Shown here: positions 1 through 9,408 of the stretch, one piece after another
Layout: each line of letters begins with the position of its first letter
Numbering within the stretch: position 1 is the first letter of the stretch
Assembly (NCBI RefSeq): GCF_035998675.1
Contig: NZ_DASYHI010000005.1
Location: 40,626 to 104,625 of the forward strand
Source: Telluribacter sp035998675
Lineage (GTDB): Bacteria; Bacteroidota; Bacteroidia; Cytophagales; Spirosomataceae
Length of the DNA: 64,000 nucleotides
Direction of reading: 5' to 3'
Position numbers and translations under genes: made by a program
Notes under the pieces: model-generated
Databases searched by the model: none
What the model was told of the DNA's origin: nothing
The model's input: only the letters and a program-made list of their open reading frames with translations

Positions 1-51
1 ATCTACCCGTGGCACAGCTCAAAGCAGTGCCACGGATCAGATCAGTAGGTA

Positions 52-732
52 CTACACCACTTCCCGCAGGACCTCCCACACATTGTCAGCCAGGATACGG
101 TGACCCTCGGCGGTGGGGTGGATACCGTCGCGCTGGTTGAGTTTTACTTCACCACCCACACCTTCCAGCAGGAAAGGGATCAGCATAATATTATTCTTTC
201 GGGCCAGCTCGGGATACAGGCCCCGAAAATCAGTGGCGTACTTCGCGCCCATATTGGGGGGAATCTGCATACCGGCCAGAACTATTTTGGCTTCGGGGTA
301 TTTGGCTTTTACCTTATCAATAATGGATTGCAGGTTTTTGCGGGTTTCGGCGACGGGTATACCCCGCAGGCCGTCGTTACCACCCAATTCCAGCACAAAA
401 ACATCGACCGGCTGGCGTAGAACCCAGTCGACGCGGCTGTTGCCCCCGGCGGAAGTTTCGCCGCTGTTGCCGGCGTTGATTACTTTATAGGGCATATTTA
501 AGGAGTCGATCCGTTCCTGAATCAGGGCCGGAAAAGCTTCGGAAGATTCCAGACCGTAGCCCGCAGTGAGGCTGTTACCAAAGAAAAGAATGGTTTTTAT
601 GGGTTGTTCAGCAGCGCTGGAGTCAGACTGAGTAGCAGCCGGTTGTTGGACAGCGGCTTCCTGTTTGTTATTATTACAGGAAACTAGCCCAATTGTCCAA
701 CAAAACAGGCTGAAAAAGATTAATTTATTCAT
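52..732 (-). CDS. tesA: Arylesterase / lysophospholipase-type SGNH hydrolase, lipoprotein (TesA-like)
   Basis: Likely hydrolyses acyl or aryl esters in the periplasm or at the outer membrane. Seen: a lipoprotein signal peptide with lipobox LVSC (Cys19); block I motif FGNSLTAGYG with the nucleophile Ser54; block III LGGND with Asn119; block V DGIHP with Asp202 and His205. These make a complete SGNH catalytic set, and 226 aa is normal for the TesA/arylesterase group. It is divergent from the ABC transporter pair at 844-4081, as in E. coli, where tesA is divergent from ybbA-ybbP, so context and sequence agree. The 111-bp gap between the divergent starts must hold both promoters. The physiological substrate cannot be told from sequence. 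Confidence 0.9.
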   Translation of the reverse strand: MNKLIFFSLFCWTIGLVSCNNNKQEAAVQQPAATQSDSSAAEQPIKTILFFGNSLTAGYGLESSEAFPALIQERIDSLNMPYKVINAGNSGETSAGGNSRVDWVLRQPVDVFVLELGGNDGLRGIPVAETRKNLQSIIDKVKAKYPEAKIVLAGMQIPPNMGAKYATDFRGLYPELARKNNIMLIPFLLEGVGGEVKLNQRDGIHPTAEGHRILADNVWEVLREVV

Positions 733-843
733 AAGGTACTGTATTTGAAAGTTTGATCGAATACTTTGTAAACAAATAAAGGCTGCAAAAGCTCAGAAAA
801 AAACCGGAAATATCCGGGACGGCAAGATAATTTAAAACCCTTC

Positions 844-1527
844 ATGGAATCAATACTTACGTTACAACAGGTTAGTAAAATATACAGGAGTGGCAACCGG
901 GACCTGACGGTGCTGGATGGAGTCAATTTTGAAGTACCCGTCGGTTCGACAATGGCCATCGTCGGGCCTTCCGGCAGCGGCAAAACTACCTTGCTGGGCC
1001 TCTGCGCCGGACTCGACCGCGCCAGCTCCGGTAGCGTGCAACTGCACGACACCCGTCTGGACACGCTGAACGAGGACCAACTGGCGGCGGTACGCAACCG
1101 CTACGTTGGCTTTATCTTTCAGAATTTCCAGCTACTGCCCACCCTGACCGCCCTCGAAAACGTAATGGTACCCCTGGAACTGCGGGGCGAGAAAAATATT
1201 CGCCCCCGGGCCCTGGACCTGCTCGACAAAGTAGGCCTGGCCGACCGCAGCCATCACTACCCCACCCAGCTCAGCGGGGGCGAGCAGCAGCGGGTGTCGT
1301 TGGCGCGGGCTTTCTCCAACAAGCCCCAGATCTTGTTTGCCGACGAACCCACCGGTAACCTCGACGCCGAAACCAGCGAAAAAGTAGTACATCTGCTCTT
1401 TGACCTGAACAGAGACGCGGGTACCACGCTGGTACTGGTAACCCACGACCTGGACCTGGCGGCCAAAACCCAACGTATTATTAAAATAAAAGGAGGCAGG
1501 ATCAGCTCAGATGAAAGAGTCGGTTGA
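844..1527 (+). CDS. ybbA: ABC transporter ATP-binding protein (YbbA/LolD family)
   Basis: ATPase subunit that would drive the FtsX-type permease encoded directly downstream. All nucleotide-binding motifs are visible in 227 aa: Walker A GPSGSGKTT (residues 41-49), Q-loop FIFQNF (Gln93), signature LSGGEQQR (143-150), Walker B ILFADEP with the catalytic Glu168, D-loop GNLD, and H-loop VTHD. This is the MacB/LolD/FtsE-type pattern of ATPases that serve mechanotransmission permeases rather than classical importers. Divergent from the tesA-like gene and nearly continuous with the permease gene, so the pair is probably one transcript. The substrate is unknown. In related systems these pairs act on lipids, lipoproteins or envelope stress, which is inference here. 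Confidence 0.93.
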   Translation: MESILTLQQVSKIYRSGNRDLTVLDGVNFEVPVGSTMAIVGPSGSGKTTLLGLCAGLDRASSGSVQLHDTRLDTLNEDQLAAVRNRYVGFIFQNFQLLPTLTALENVMVPLELRGEKNIRPRALDLLDKVGLADRSHHYPTQLSGGEQQRVSLARAFSNKPQILFADEPTGNLDAETSEKVVHLLFDLNRDAGTTLVLVTHDLDLAAKTQRIIKIKGGRISSDERVG

Positions 1528-1555
1528 AAACTCGGATGAAATCTATAAAGAAACA

Positions 1556-4081
1556 ATGAACTTCCCCTGGCTCTTACAAATGGCCTGGCGCGACAGCCGT
1601 CGCAACCGGGCCCGGTTGCTGTTGTTTATATCGTCGGTGGTGCTGGGAATAGCGGCGCTGGTGGCGATATACTCGCTGGGCGACAACCTGCGGCAGAATA
1701 TTGATAACCAGGCGGCCTCCCTGCTGGGCGCCGACCTGGAACTTTCGGGCAACCGGCCGGCCGGGCCGAAGATGCAGAAGCTGATTGATTCGCTGGGTAC
1801 CCGGCGCTCCGAAGAGCGGAGCTTCCCCTCGATGATTTATTTCCCTAAAAATGGCGGCTCACGCCTGGTCCAGATCCGGGCGCTGCAGGGGGAGTTTCCC
1901 TACTACGGCGCACTGGAAACAACTCCCGTTTCGGCCTCCGGGGCTTTCCGAAACCAGCGACAGGCCCTGGTAGACCAAACCCTGATGCTCCAGTATGAGG
2001 CGCAGGTGGGCGATTCCATTAAGGTAGGGGAGGTCACTTTCGCCATTGCGGGGGTACTTCTGAAAGCACCCGGACAAACGGGCATTTCTACCACAGCGGC
2101 GCCGTCGGTGTACATTCCCCTGCGTTATCTCAGCCAAACCGGCCTGGCTCAGAAGGGGAGCCGGATCAGATACAAGTACTTCTTTGAACTGGCTCCGCAG
2201 ACAAATGCCGCCCAATTGGTTAAAAGAATTAAGCCCCGCCTGGATGTGGAGGGCATGAACTACGAAACCATTGAAAGCCAAAAAGAAGACACCGGCCGCT
2301 CTTTCCGTGACCTCACCCGTTTTCTGTCGTTGGTAGGTTTTATAGCGCTGCTGCTCGGCTGCATCGGCGTAGCCAGTGCCATTCATATTTATGTGCGCGA
2401 AAAGCTCAATTCCATTGCGGTGCTGCGCTGTATGGGGGTGAAGGCGTCGCAGGCTTTCCTGATTTACCTGATTCAGATCACCGGTATCGGTATCGTCGGA
2501 TCATTGCTTGGGGCGCTGTTAGGTACCCTTATCCAGCAGTTTCTGCCCCTGGTTATCCAGGACTTCCTGCCCATCGAGGTCACTACCGATATATCCTGGG
2601 CAGCCATAGGGCAGGGTCTCGCGTTGGGGGTACTTATCTCCATTTTGTTTGCCCTGCTGCCCCTGCTATCCATCCGCAAAGTGTCTCCGCTTACGGTACT
2701 TCGGGCCTCGTTTGAGCCGACCCGGCGGGAAAGAGATCCACTAGCGTGGCTGGTCTACGGACTTATCCTGCTGTTTATCTTTGGTTTTACGGTTTTGCAA
2801 ATGAAGAACTGGCGGGAGGCGCTGGTCTTTACGGGCAGTGTTCTGGCCGCTTTCTTTGTACTAATCGGGATGGCCTCGTTGCTGATATGGCTGGTGCGCC
2901 GGTTTTTCCCGACCTCGTGGAGCTACCTGTGGCGGCAGGGGCTGGCCAACCTCTACCGCCCCAACAACCAGACCGTCATCCTGATGGTATCCATTGGCCT
3001 GGGTACCGCTTTTATCTGTACGCTCTTTTTTGTGCAGACAATACTACTGAGCCGGGTTACGCTGTCGAGCAGCGGCAATCAGCCCAATATGGTTTTGTTT
3101 GATATTCAGGCGGCGCAGCGGGAACAGGTACTGGCGCTGGCCCGGCAGCAGGGCCTGCCCGTGGATCAGACAGTACCTATTGTGACCATGCGGCTGGAAG
3201 AAGTAAATGGCTATACGGCGGCCGAAGCCCAGAAGGACACTACCATTGACGTACCCCGCTGGCTCTACGGCCGGGAGTACCGCATAACCTTCCGGGATTC
3301 CCTGACCCCCTCCGAAAAAGTAACGGAAGGCGCCTGGCAGGGGGTAGCTCCCGCCCCCGGCCTGCCGGCTATTTCGCTGGAACAGGGCTTTGCCCGGCGC
3401 AGTAACATCAGCTTGGGCGATACGCTGAGCTTTAATGTACAGGGTAGTCTGATATCTACCGTAGTGGGTAGCTTCCGCGAGGTAGACTGGAACCGGATTC
3501 AGACCAATTTTGTGGTAGTGTTCCCGACGGGTGTACTCGAAGATGCGCCGCAGTTTCACGTACTGCTCACCCACGTACCTTCCCAGGAGGTGTCGGCGCG
3601 GTTTCAGCAGGCTATGGTGCGGCAGTTTCCTAACGTATCGATCATAGATCTAGGGCTGGTACTGAAGGTACTGGATGACCTCTTCGAGAAAATAGGCTTT
3701 GTCATCCGGTTTATGGCGGGTTTCAGTATACTGACGGGGCTGGTGGTACTGGTGGCGTCGGTGTTGATCAGCAAATTTCAGCGTATTCAGGAAAGTGTGC
3801 TGCTGCGTACGCTGGGGGCCAGTCGCCGGCAGATTTTTGCCATTACGGCGCTAGAGTACTTTTTCCTGGGGGCTTTGGCCGCTGCTACGGGTATTCTGCT
3901 GGCGTTGGCGGGGAGCTGGGCCCTGGCGCGGTTTAGTTTCGAAACCGAGTTCCGGCCTGAGCTGCTGCCGGTGCTGGTTATTTTCGGGCTGGTTTCGCTG
4001 ATTACTGTATTTATCGGGCTGATCAACAGTCGGGGCATCCTGTCGCGGCCTCCGCTGGAAGTGCTAAGGCAGGATGTGTAA
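1556..4081 (+). CDS. ybbP: FtsX-family ABC permease (YbbP-like)
   Basis: Large inner-membrane permease partner of the preceding ATPase. The protein is about 841 aa. It has an N-terminal transmembrane helix (LFISSVVLGIAALVAIYSL), a periplasmic MacB-type core, then a set of FtsX helices beginning at LVGFIALLLGCIGVASA. A second periplasmic domain and a final FtsX helix set near the C-terminus (FSILTGLVVLVASVLI and following) complete the duplicated YbbP architecture. An upstream in-frame ATG at 1511 would overlap the ATPase gene by 17 bp and add 15 residues. I prefer 1556 because it follows an A-rich stretch and begins at the conserved NFPWLLQMAWRDSRR segment, but 1511 has an AGGAGG about 14 nt upstream and cannot be excluded. 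Confidence 0.9.
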   Translation: MNFPWLLQMAWRDSRRNRARLLLFISSVVLGIAALVAIYSLGDNLRQNIDNQAASLLGADLELSGNRPAGPKMQKLIDSLGTRRSEERSFPSMIYFPKNGGSRLVQIRALQGEFPYYGALETTPVSASGAFRNQRQALVDQTLMLQYEAQVGDSIKVGEVTFAIAGVLLKAPGQTGISTTAAPSVYIPLRYLSQTGLAQKGSRIRYKYFFELAPQTNAAQLVKRIKPRLDVEGMNYETIESQKEDTGRSFRDLTRFLSLVGFIALLLGCIGVASAIHIYVREKLNSIAVLRCMGVKASQAFLIYLIQITGIGIVGSLLGALLGTLIQQFLPLVIQDFLPIEVTTDISWAAIGQGLALGVLISILFALLPLLSIRKVSPLTVLRASFEPTRRERDPLAWLVYGLILLFIFGFTVLQMKNWREALVFTGSVLAAFFVLIGMASLLIWLVRRFFPTSWSYLWRQGLANLYRPNNQTVILMVSIGLGTAFICTLFFVQTILLSRVTLSSSGNQPNMVLFDIQAAQREQVLALARQQGLPVDQTVPIVTMRLEEVNGYTAAEAQKDTTIDVPRWLYGREYRITFRDSLTPSEKVTEGAWQGVAPAPGLPAISLEQGFARRSNISLGDTLSFNVQGSLISTVVGSFREVDWNRIQTNFVVVFPTGVLEDAPQFHVLLTHVPSQEVSARFQQAMVRQFPNVSIIDLGLVLKVLDDLFEKIGFVIRFMAGFSILTGLVVLVASVLISKFQRIQESVLLRTLGASRRQIFAITALEYFFLGALAAATGILLALAGSWALARFSFETEFRPELLPVLVIFGLVSLITVFIGLINSRGILSRPPLEVLRQDV

Positions 4082-4254
4082 AAGGAGCGTATTATTAAAG
4101 ATACTAATTGCTCACTTTCGGGCTATTTGTCTATTTTTACATTATTAGTTCAAAAACCTCTGTTTCATTGCTCGCTCTCAACGGCCGATTGCAGCGTAAA
4201 TCTATTGATCCTTCTCATATTAGTATTTTCTAGACACCCAGACTAGATAGCAAA

Positions 4255-5019
4255 ATGAAGCCCAAATTTATCGCTATTAGTGAAAATATAATCCAAAAGA
4301 TACAGTCCGGAGAGCTACAACCCGGGGATCAGGTACCCTCTGAGAATGAATTGATCAAGAATTATAAAGTAAGCAACACTACCGCCCGCAAAAGTCTGCT
4401 GGATATAGAGTCCAAAGGCTGGGCCAAACGAATAAAAGGGAAAGGTACTTACGTACTGAACCGTACCCGCGACCACCACCTGATCCGTACGCTGGGCTCC
4501 GTCTACGCCACCCGCCGCGGGTTTAATGAAAGCCTGCTCGCGGAGGGGTTTCAACCCAAAAATCTGGTGCTCGAAAAAACGATTCTGCCGGATGGGATTT
4601 CTTCCGAGATCGGGGGGAAACATTTTATCATAGACGGGCCGGTCCTGAAGATACACCAGCTACGCTACGCCGACGAAGAGATTATCAAGGATGAGTTGAA
4701 GTATATATCTCTGAAGCTCTGCCCGAATATCAACCGGATGCCTACCGAAATATCGTACTTCAAGGTGTATGAAAGTACGTATCACCTCAAGATTGAAGAA
4801 GTAAAGCAGACGCTGAGCGCGGATATCATGAAACCTGATTCGTTGGAAAATAACTTTGACCTGCGAAAGGCCACCCCGATGTTTATCTTAGACAGCGCCG
4901 TTGTGTGTACCAAAAGCAAGGTGGTAGAAATCGAACGTTCCTACTACCGGGGCGATAAGTACAAGTTTGCCATCATTGCCAATCCGGACTACAATGACAA
5001 TGAGCAGAAGGAAGGCTAA
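4255..5019 (+). CDS. GntR-family transcriptional regulator (HutC/UTRA type)
   Basis: DNA-binding repressor or activator with an effector domain. The N-terminal winged helix-turn-helix is clear: the segment IQSGELQPGDQVPSENEL (about residues 19-36) is the typical GntR start, followed by SNTTARKSLLDIESKGW and the wing KGKGTYV. The remaining 170 residues resemble a UTRA ligand-binding fold (LKIHQLRYADEE, then YFKVYESTYHLKIEEVKQTL). The effector is probably a sugar or sugar phosphate, but nothing in the sequence names it. The gene is alone, with 173 bp upstream that carry no obvious hairpin. It converges with the SGNH hydrolase gene, leaving only 7 bp between stop codons. It is a possible regulator of the glycan locus at 6410-23970, which has no other dedicated regulator; this is inference. 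Confidence 0.88.
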   Translation: MKPKFIAISENIIQKIQSGELQPGDQVPSENELIKNYKVSNTTARKSLLDIESKGWAKRIKGKGTYVLNRTRDHHLIRTLGSVYATRRGFNESLLAEGFQPKNLVLEKTILPDGISSEIGGKHFIIDGPVLKIHQLRYADEEIIKDELKYISLKLCPNINRMPTEISYFKVYESTYHLKIEEVKQTLSADIMKPDSLENNFDLRKATPMFILDSAVVCTKSKVVEIERSYYRGDKYKFAIIANPDYNDNEQKEG

Positions 5020-5026
5020 GTCTTCT

Positions 5027-5737
5027 TTACTTTTTCTCAATTAGCCACTGCGCAATAGCATTAGCTATGATCTGGTGGCCTGTCAGATTGGGATGATTGA
5101 CGTGCGACATATACTCTTTCAGGTTGCCGCTGGCGGCTATTTTTTTGAATTCAGCATACGGATCAGCCAGCCCTACTCCATATTGTTTCGCCAGCTGCCG
5201 GATTTGTTCGGTATGCGGTTCCAGCGGATTATCCGCCGCCAGCAGGTCAACCCGCTGGTCGGGGGACGGTGTTACCAGAATCACTTTGATGTTCTGAGCC
5301 AGCGCCTTTTTGATCATGTCTTCCCAGGCTTCTTTCGCTTTTTCCAGCCCCATAAACCGGTCGTTCAGGGCATAGTCAATCAGGAGTACGTCGGGCCGGT
5401 GTACCAGTACTTCCTTTTCCAGCCGCTGGTTGCCTTTCTGCGAGTTCTCGCCGCCGATGGCCGTTACGATCACGTTTATCACGGCGTAGGGGTACTGTTC
5501 TTTAAGCTTCTTCAGGACCAGGTGCGGGTACGACTCCAGTGTATGTACTTCGTGGTCGTGCCAAAAACCAGCTGGTACCGAGTGCCCGTGGAAAACAATG
5601 TTGACCGTCCGGTTTTTGGGCCATACCGCATTCAGTTCTTTCTTTACATCGGCCAGGTACTGATCAGGGTCGGCAATTTGGGCCTGGGCAGGTACCGCCA
5701 GTCCCAGCATAGTAAGCAGAATGAGGAAAATTCTCAT
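5027..5737 (-). CDS. Exported SGNH/GDSL hydrolase
   Basis: Probable esterase, perhaps a carbohydrate deacetylase, exported by a Sec signal peptide (LLTMLGLAVPAQAQ, cleavage near residue 20). The SGNH signature is present but divergent: GHS in VFHGHSVPAG replaces GDS, a glycine-rich TAIGGENS block follows, then YALND (block III Asn), and NHPNLTGHQ supplies the terminal His. The 236-aa length fits a single-domain SGNH protein. It lies on the same strand as the glycan operon at 6410-23970 but is separated from it by the toxin-antitoxin pair. It could once have been the operon's last gene, removing acetyl groups from the glycan; that is inference from position only. Confidence 0.8.
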   Translation of the reverse strand: MRIFLILLTMLGLAVPAQAQIADPDQYLADVKKELNAVWPKNRTVNIVFHGHSVPAGFWHDHEVHTLESYPHLVLKKLKEQYPYAVINVIVTAIGGENSQKGNQRLEKEVLVHRPDVLLIDYALNDRFMGLEKAKEAWEDMIKKALAQNIKVILVTPSPDQRVDLLAADNPLEPHTEQIRQLAKQYGVGLADPYAEFKKIAASGNLKEYMSHVNHPNLTGHQIIANAIAQWLIEKK

Positions 5738-5785
5738 GATTGAATAGGAATACTGTATGGATAAGTGGCTAACGAGCGGGGAGAT

Positions 5786-6114
5786 TCAATCAGGGATATA
5801 TTTTAAAAGTTCATCCAATTCTTTATCGCTGATATTTTCCTTTTGGGATTTGTCATAAATTGAAAGGAGATAAACTGAATTTTCAGCAACTACCAGATTA
5901 ATGATAAGCCTTGCTCCGCCCGATTTACCTTTTCACTTGGAAGCACGGCCATACGTATCCTGAAGCAGTCTTTACCGATGGGCGTACCTTGCTGGGGATT
6001 TTCTTTAAGTACCTGCACTAATTCCAGCAGTTCTTTCTTTAAAGAAGCATACTTTTTGATTAATCTTTTGGCCTGTCTCTCAAAAACGGCAATGGATTTT
6101 ACATTATAACTCAT
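5786..6114 (-). pseudogene. RelE/ParE-type toxin, frameshifted
   Basis: The reading frame from 6114 encodes a typical RelE-family N-terminus (FERQAKRLIKKYASLKKELL, then GTPIGKDCFRIRMA) but drifts into an unrelated tail and stops at 5890. Reading in the -1 frame from about 5928-5930 gives an excellent family C-terminus: GGARLIINLVVAENSVYLLS, then IYDKSQKENISDKELDELL, ending at the TGA at 5786-5788. One extra G on the coding strand in the AAAAGG run would restore a 109-aa toxin with the expected SEKGKSGGAR junction. So the gene is either inactivated by a single-base deletion or the base call is wrong. The 74-aa truncated product would lack the C-terminal strand and helix. Its start overlaps the antitoxin gene by 11 bp, the usual translational coupling. 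Confidence 0.85.
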
Positions 6115-6310
6115 TCAGAAAGTCTTCTGCATTACGAGCTTCTTTCTTGCCGGTCCGGATCAGTTTCATTTCTTCAACCGCCTCCCTTATTTCTTCCATC
6201 AGCAGAGCTTTGGCATCAGTAAGGGGCGTTGCTTTTACATAGCTAATGCTATTAAGTACTTCCAGCAGCGAGGATGCTTTATGGTCGGGTATATCTAACA
6301 GTACTTTCAT
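6104..6310 (-). CDS. Antitoxin partner of the RelE-type toxin
   Basis: Small acidic protein of 68 aa directly upstream of the toxin and overlapping it by 11 bp. It begins with a short strand-helix segment (MKVLLDIPDHKASSLLEVLN) and ends in a charged helix (LIRTGKKEARNAEDFLNEL) of the kind that wraps RelE toxins. It resembles the uncharacterised antitoxins paired with such toxins in Bacteroidota; I cannot assign a named DNA-binding fold. The frame is intact although the toxin frame is broken, which is the expected order of decay, since losing the antitoxin first would be harmful. The 99 bp between this gene and the end of the GH106-like gene probably hold its promoter. Confidence 0.75.
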   Translation of the reverse strand: MKVLLDIPDHKASSLLEVLNSISYVKATPLTDAKALLMEEIREAVEEMKLIRTGKKEARNAEDFLNEL

Positions 6311-6409
6311 TTCATAAACTAATTAATAGCTACCAGGCATCACAATTTCTTGCCAGTTTGGTCCAGCTGTGTAAAGATAAACATACACTTTGATAAATGC
6401 CAGCAGGTA

Positions 6410-9400
6410 TCAGGGCTCAACGATTTTTACCTTCATCAGCGTCACCGGCCCCAGCAATCCCGATTTCTTGAGCGGCACTTCTCCCCAGGGTGTCAGGTTT
6501 TTGTTGGCTTTTACAATGTTGGTATTCGTGAATTTTTCGCCCGTCAGCGCATCGCCGGTCATGCGGTTGGACCAGGTATTGGCTACTTCTACCTTTAACT
6601 TATTTTCTCCCTCTTTGACGGCGTCGGTAATGTCAAAGCGGTGCGGTTTTGACCAGGTAATGCCCATTGGTTTATCGTTTACCCATACCTCGGCTACTTC
6701 GGCTATGTCGCCCAAATCCAGGTATATGCGCCCATCCTTTGGGAGCTGGTTAATTTCAAAAGATTTATCATACGCCGCTATACCCGAAAAGTGCCGTATG
6801 CCTTTATCGGGAGCCTCGGTCCAGGATATAAGTTTGGAGAAGGTGGTTTTGTCGGGAGCGCCCCAGTTTTTGGGGAATGTGAGGTTCCAGGCACCCGTCA
6901 GGGTAGTAACGGGTGATAGTACCTCTACCCGCTGCGAGGCCGATCCTTTTTTTACCTCAAAAGATTTATTCTCCAATGAATAAAAACCGTTGGCTGTGTA
7001 GTGTATTCTGGGTGGATTACCGTTGACGCTAGCCACGGACTGGTAGTGTGCGCCGGGCTTCTCGTTGGTGAACGCTACAAAGTAAGAACCGAAGGGTGGA
7101 AGGGTAAGGGGCAGCCTGGTTAAATTTCCGGCCTGATCATAGATTGAAACAGGAGCAATCTCACCCGTTTCAGGATTCCACAGCTCAGGGGCTTTATTCT
7201 TCTGCCGGAAGCTGACGTTATGCGACACCCACTGGTCGGTAGTATTGCGGATCAGATAAAAATCATTACCGTTTTTGGCGTAGTGGATGTAGTCCAGGGT
7301 ACCTGCCTGCTGGTCTGGATAACTGAAGTCAGGGGCTACCTGTAAAGCGGCCAGTACCTGAGCGGGTTTAGCATTGGCGTATATTTTTCCATTTTCACGC
7401 GCTTTGGGGTTGAAGGTACTGGTGGTCCAGAGCTGATTGGCGGCGGTAGCTACCTGGGTGCTGGCCTGGGGCTGGCGATTCAGGCCGGCGGAGCCTGCGG
7501 GCTTCTGCCCTACAATAATAGCGCCCTGCTGAGCCAGTACCCTGAGCTTCGCCAGTGCCTCCGGATTCATCTCTGATTCATTTCCAACCGTAAGTACCTT
7601 GTATCGGCCTACGCCAGGTAGTACCAGTTCTCCCTTGTCAACCGTCAGGTCTCTGATAAGTACTTCAGTATTAATAATCTCGTAATCATAGCCCGGCCCG
7701 ACGCTGAACCGGGTGTTCTTGGGCGGTACCAAGTTAGGTACCTTATCGCCGTAGTAGTAGAGTACATCCGCCACAAAATCGGTGTTTTGCAGGATGTAGG
7801 AAATGCGGCTCAGGTACTCGTTGAAAGGCCTGATCTTGGGCCACCAGGCGCGACGGTCGTTGTAGTGGGTACCGGCAAAGTAGGCAATACCTGGATACCC
7901 GAAGCCCGTAGGATTGTGGGGAAATCCGTGAATGACCAGCCGGTTCATTCCTTCGCAGAAAGCGCGGTCAGCGATGACCTTCAGGTCAGCGGGGCCTTCC
8001 TGCCAGTCCCAGTAGCTGGTAAAGGCTTCTTCCTCCACCATACCCCGTTTATAAATATGGGAGGCTGCGGCAATCTCCTTCACCAGCCAGATCAGATCCA
8101 CCACGCTATCCTTGTCAAAGAACGTCCGGTTGTACCAGAATTCACCGCGCGGAATGTCCAGCGACCCCAGCGCTTTGAGCGTTTCGACGGGAATGTGGTG
8201 CAGGTGCCCCGGTCCACCGGCTTCGGACGTGATTTTGAGTCCGTACCTGTTGCAGATTTCCTTTGACTTCCGGTAGTGATTGTTGATCATCAGCTCCGAG
8301 AAGGTCTTTGTAAAATCAAAGTTGAAGTCTGCCTGGGTTTTCGCGTCAAACAGCTCAGGATTGTAAATGGCCGGAATGAACTTGTAAATATCGTAGCCGT
8401 GCAACTGCCGGAAGGTAACGGGCAGCGACGAGGTCCAGGTAAATTCCTTGGCTTCGTAGCTGGCCAGGTACAGGTACTTCAGAGCGCTCTTGCTGAAATC
8501 TCCGAGGCGGGGCTTCAGGCGGTCAATGAAGTACATCAGGTGCATTTCGGTGGCCGTCGAATCAAAGTGGTCGATAATCGGCCCGAGTGAATTAGGCGTG
8601 GGCCGAATCAGCTGCTCACCCGAGTTGGAGCAGACGTAGCGATACACGTCCCAATCTCCGGCAGGTGCTTTCCAGGAAAGTATTTCGGACTTGGGATCAA
8701 AGTACCTGGTCACGTTGATGATCGTAGAAGTATCAGTCAGATTTTTGGCACCGGCCGGGAGGGCAATCACCGCCACTTCTTCCCGGTACACGGGCTTGCC
8801 CGATGCGTCATATTCAATCTGGCGAGGTTTGCCGTTACGGTCGGGTGTGATGGTCGGAAAGGGTAATTTAACTTTCGCGGCAGTAGTACCGTTTACAGGA
8901 GTTTTGGAAAAGTAGAGCGTTTTGGCCGCATATTTAGGTTGTACCCAGCTTCCGCCCGCGTTCCAGCTGCTGGCCAGGTTCAGGCCCACTTCCAGGTCCA
9001 GTTTACCAGCTTCCTTAATGGCCATTTCGATCACATCCAGCGACTCGTTACCCATATAGGCCGGTCCGGCGGGGATGATGCCGTTGGGGTCGCTGGCGGG
9101 TGGCAGGCCTATTTCAAATATATCCACGCCACCCAGTCCGGCGTTTTTGATAGCCAGCAGCTCCTCTTTAAGGCGCACCTTATCCACGTAGCCATTGAGC
9201 CACCACCAGTACACCTTGGGACGCGCCTGAGTAGGTGGACTTTTAAACCCCGCTTTCAGGGCCGAAAGCTCCGTATCCGCTTTTCTGGGGGTACTGAAAG
9301 AAAACAGAACACCGGCTCCCAGCAGGACAAGCAGGCTGAGCAATTTCCAACTGCCCATCCGCTTCAGAAGAAGAAAGCCAGAATTTAGGGGGCTTGCCAT
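6410..9400 (-). CDS. Exported glycoside hydrolase, GH106-like (alpha-L-rhamnosidase family)
   Basis: Predicted to release terminal L-rhamnose or a related sugar from a polysaccharide, outside the cytoplasm. The protein is 996 aa with an N-terminal hydrophobic signal segment (LLSLLVLLGAGVLFSFS). Seen: the family-typical opening VYWWWLNGYVDKVRLKEEL, then NAGLGGVDIFEIG; a core with SWNAGGSW, DHFDST, SEAGGPG, RGEFW and EEEAFTS; and a C-terminal beta-sandwich (FDITDAVKEGENKLKVEV, then NTWSNR) like the sugar-binding domains of large glycosidases. It is the last gene of the operon, 8 bp after its paralogue. An internal ATG at 9358 would give a shorter signal peptide. Assignment to GH106 is by recall of the family's WWWLNG-type opening, and substrate specificity is not proven. 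Confidence 0.8.
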   Translation of the reverse strand: MASPLNSGFLLLKRMGSWKLLSLLVLLGAGVLFSFSTPRKADTELSALKAGFKSPPTQARPKVYWWWLNGYVDKVRLKEELLAIKNAGLGGVDIFEIGLPPASDPNGIIPAGPAYMGNESLDVIEMAIKEAGKLDLEVGLNLASSWNAGGSWVQPKYAAKTLYFSKTPVNGTTAAKVKLPFPTITPDRNGKPRQIEYDASGKPVYREEVAVIALPAGAKNLTDTSTIINVTRYFDPKSEILSWKAPAGDWDVYRYVCSNSGEQLIRPTPNSLGPIIDHFDSTATEMHLMYFIDRLKPRLGDFSKSALKYLYLASYEAKEFTWTSSLPVTFRQLHGYDIYKFIPAIYNPELFDAKTQADFNFDFTKTFSELMINNHYRKSKEICNRYGLKITSEAGGPGHLHHIPVETLKALGSLDIPRGEFWYNRTFFDKDSVVDLIWLVKEIAAASHIYKRGMVEEEAFTSYWDWQEGPADLKVIADRAFCEGMNRLVIHGFPHNPTGFGYPGIAYFAGTHYNDRRAWWPKIRPFNEYLSRISYILQNTDFVADVLYYYGDKVPNLVPPKNTRFSVGPGYDYEIINTEVLIRDLTVDKGELVLPGVGRYKVLTVGNESEMNPEALAKLRVLAQQGAIIVGQKPAGSAGLNRQPQASTQVATAANQLWTTSTFNPKARENGKIYANAKPAQVLAALQVAPDFSYPDQQAGTLDYIHYAKNGNDFYLIRNTTDQWVSHNVSFRQKNKAPELWNPETGEIAPVSIYDQAGNLTRLPLTLPPFGSYFVAFTNEKPGAHYQSVASVNGNPPRIHYTANGFYSLENKSFEVKKGSASQRVEVLSPVTTLTGAWNLTFPKNWGAPDKTTFSKLISWTEAPDKGIRHFSGIAAYDKSFEINQLPKDGRIYLDLGDIAEVAEVWVNDKPMGITWSKPHRFDITDAVKEGENKLKVEVANTWSNRMTGDALTGEKFTNTNIVKANKNLTPWGEVPLKKSGLLGPVTLMKVKIVEP

Positions 9401-9408
9401 TAGAGTAC

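Noticed and set aside
5890..6114. Treating the 74-aa toxin frame as a complete short gene
   Set aside because: The other frame continues the family sequence exactly from the break point, so a frameshift explains the data better.
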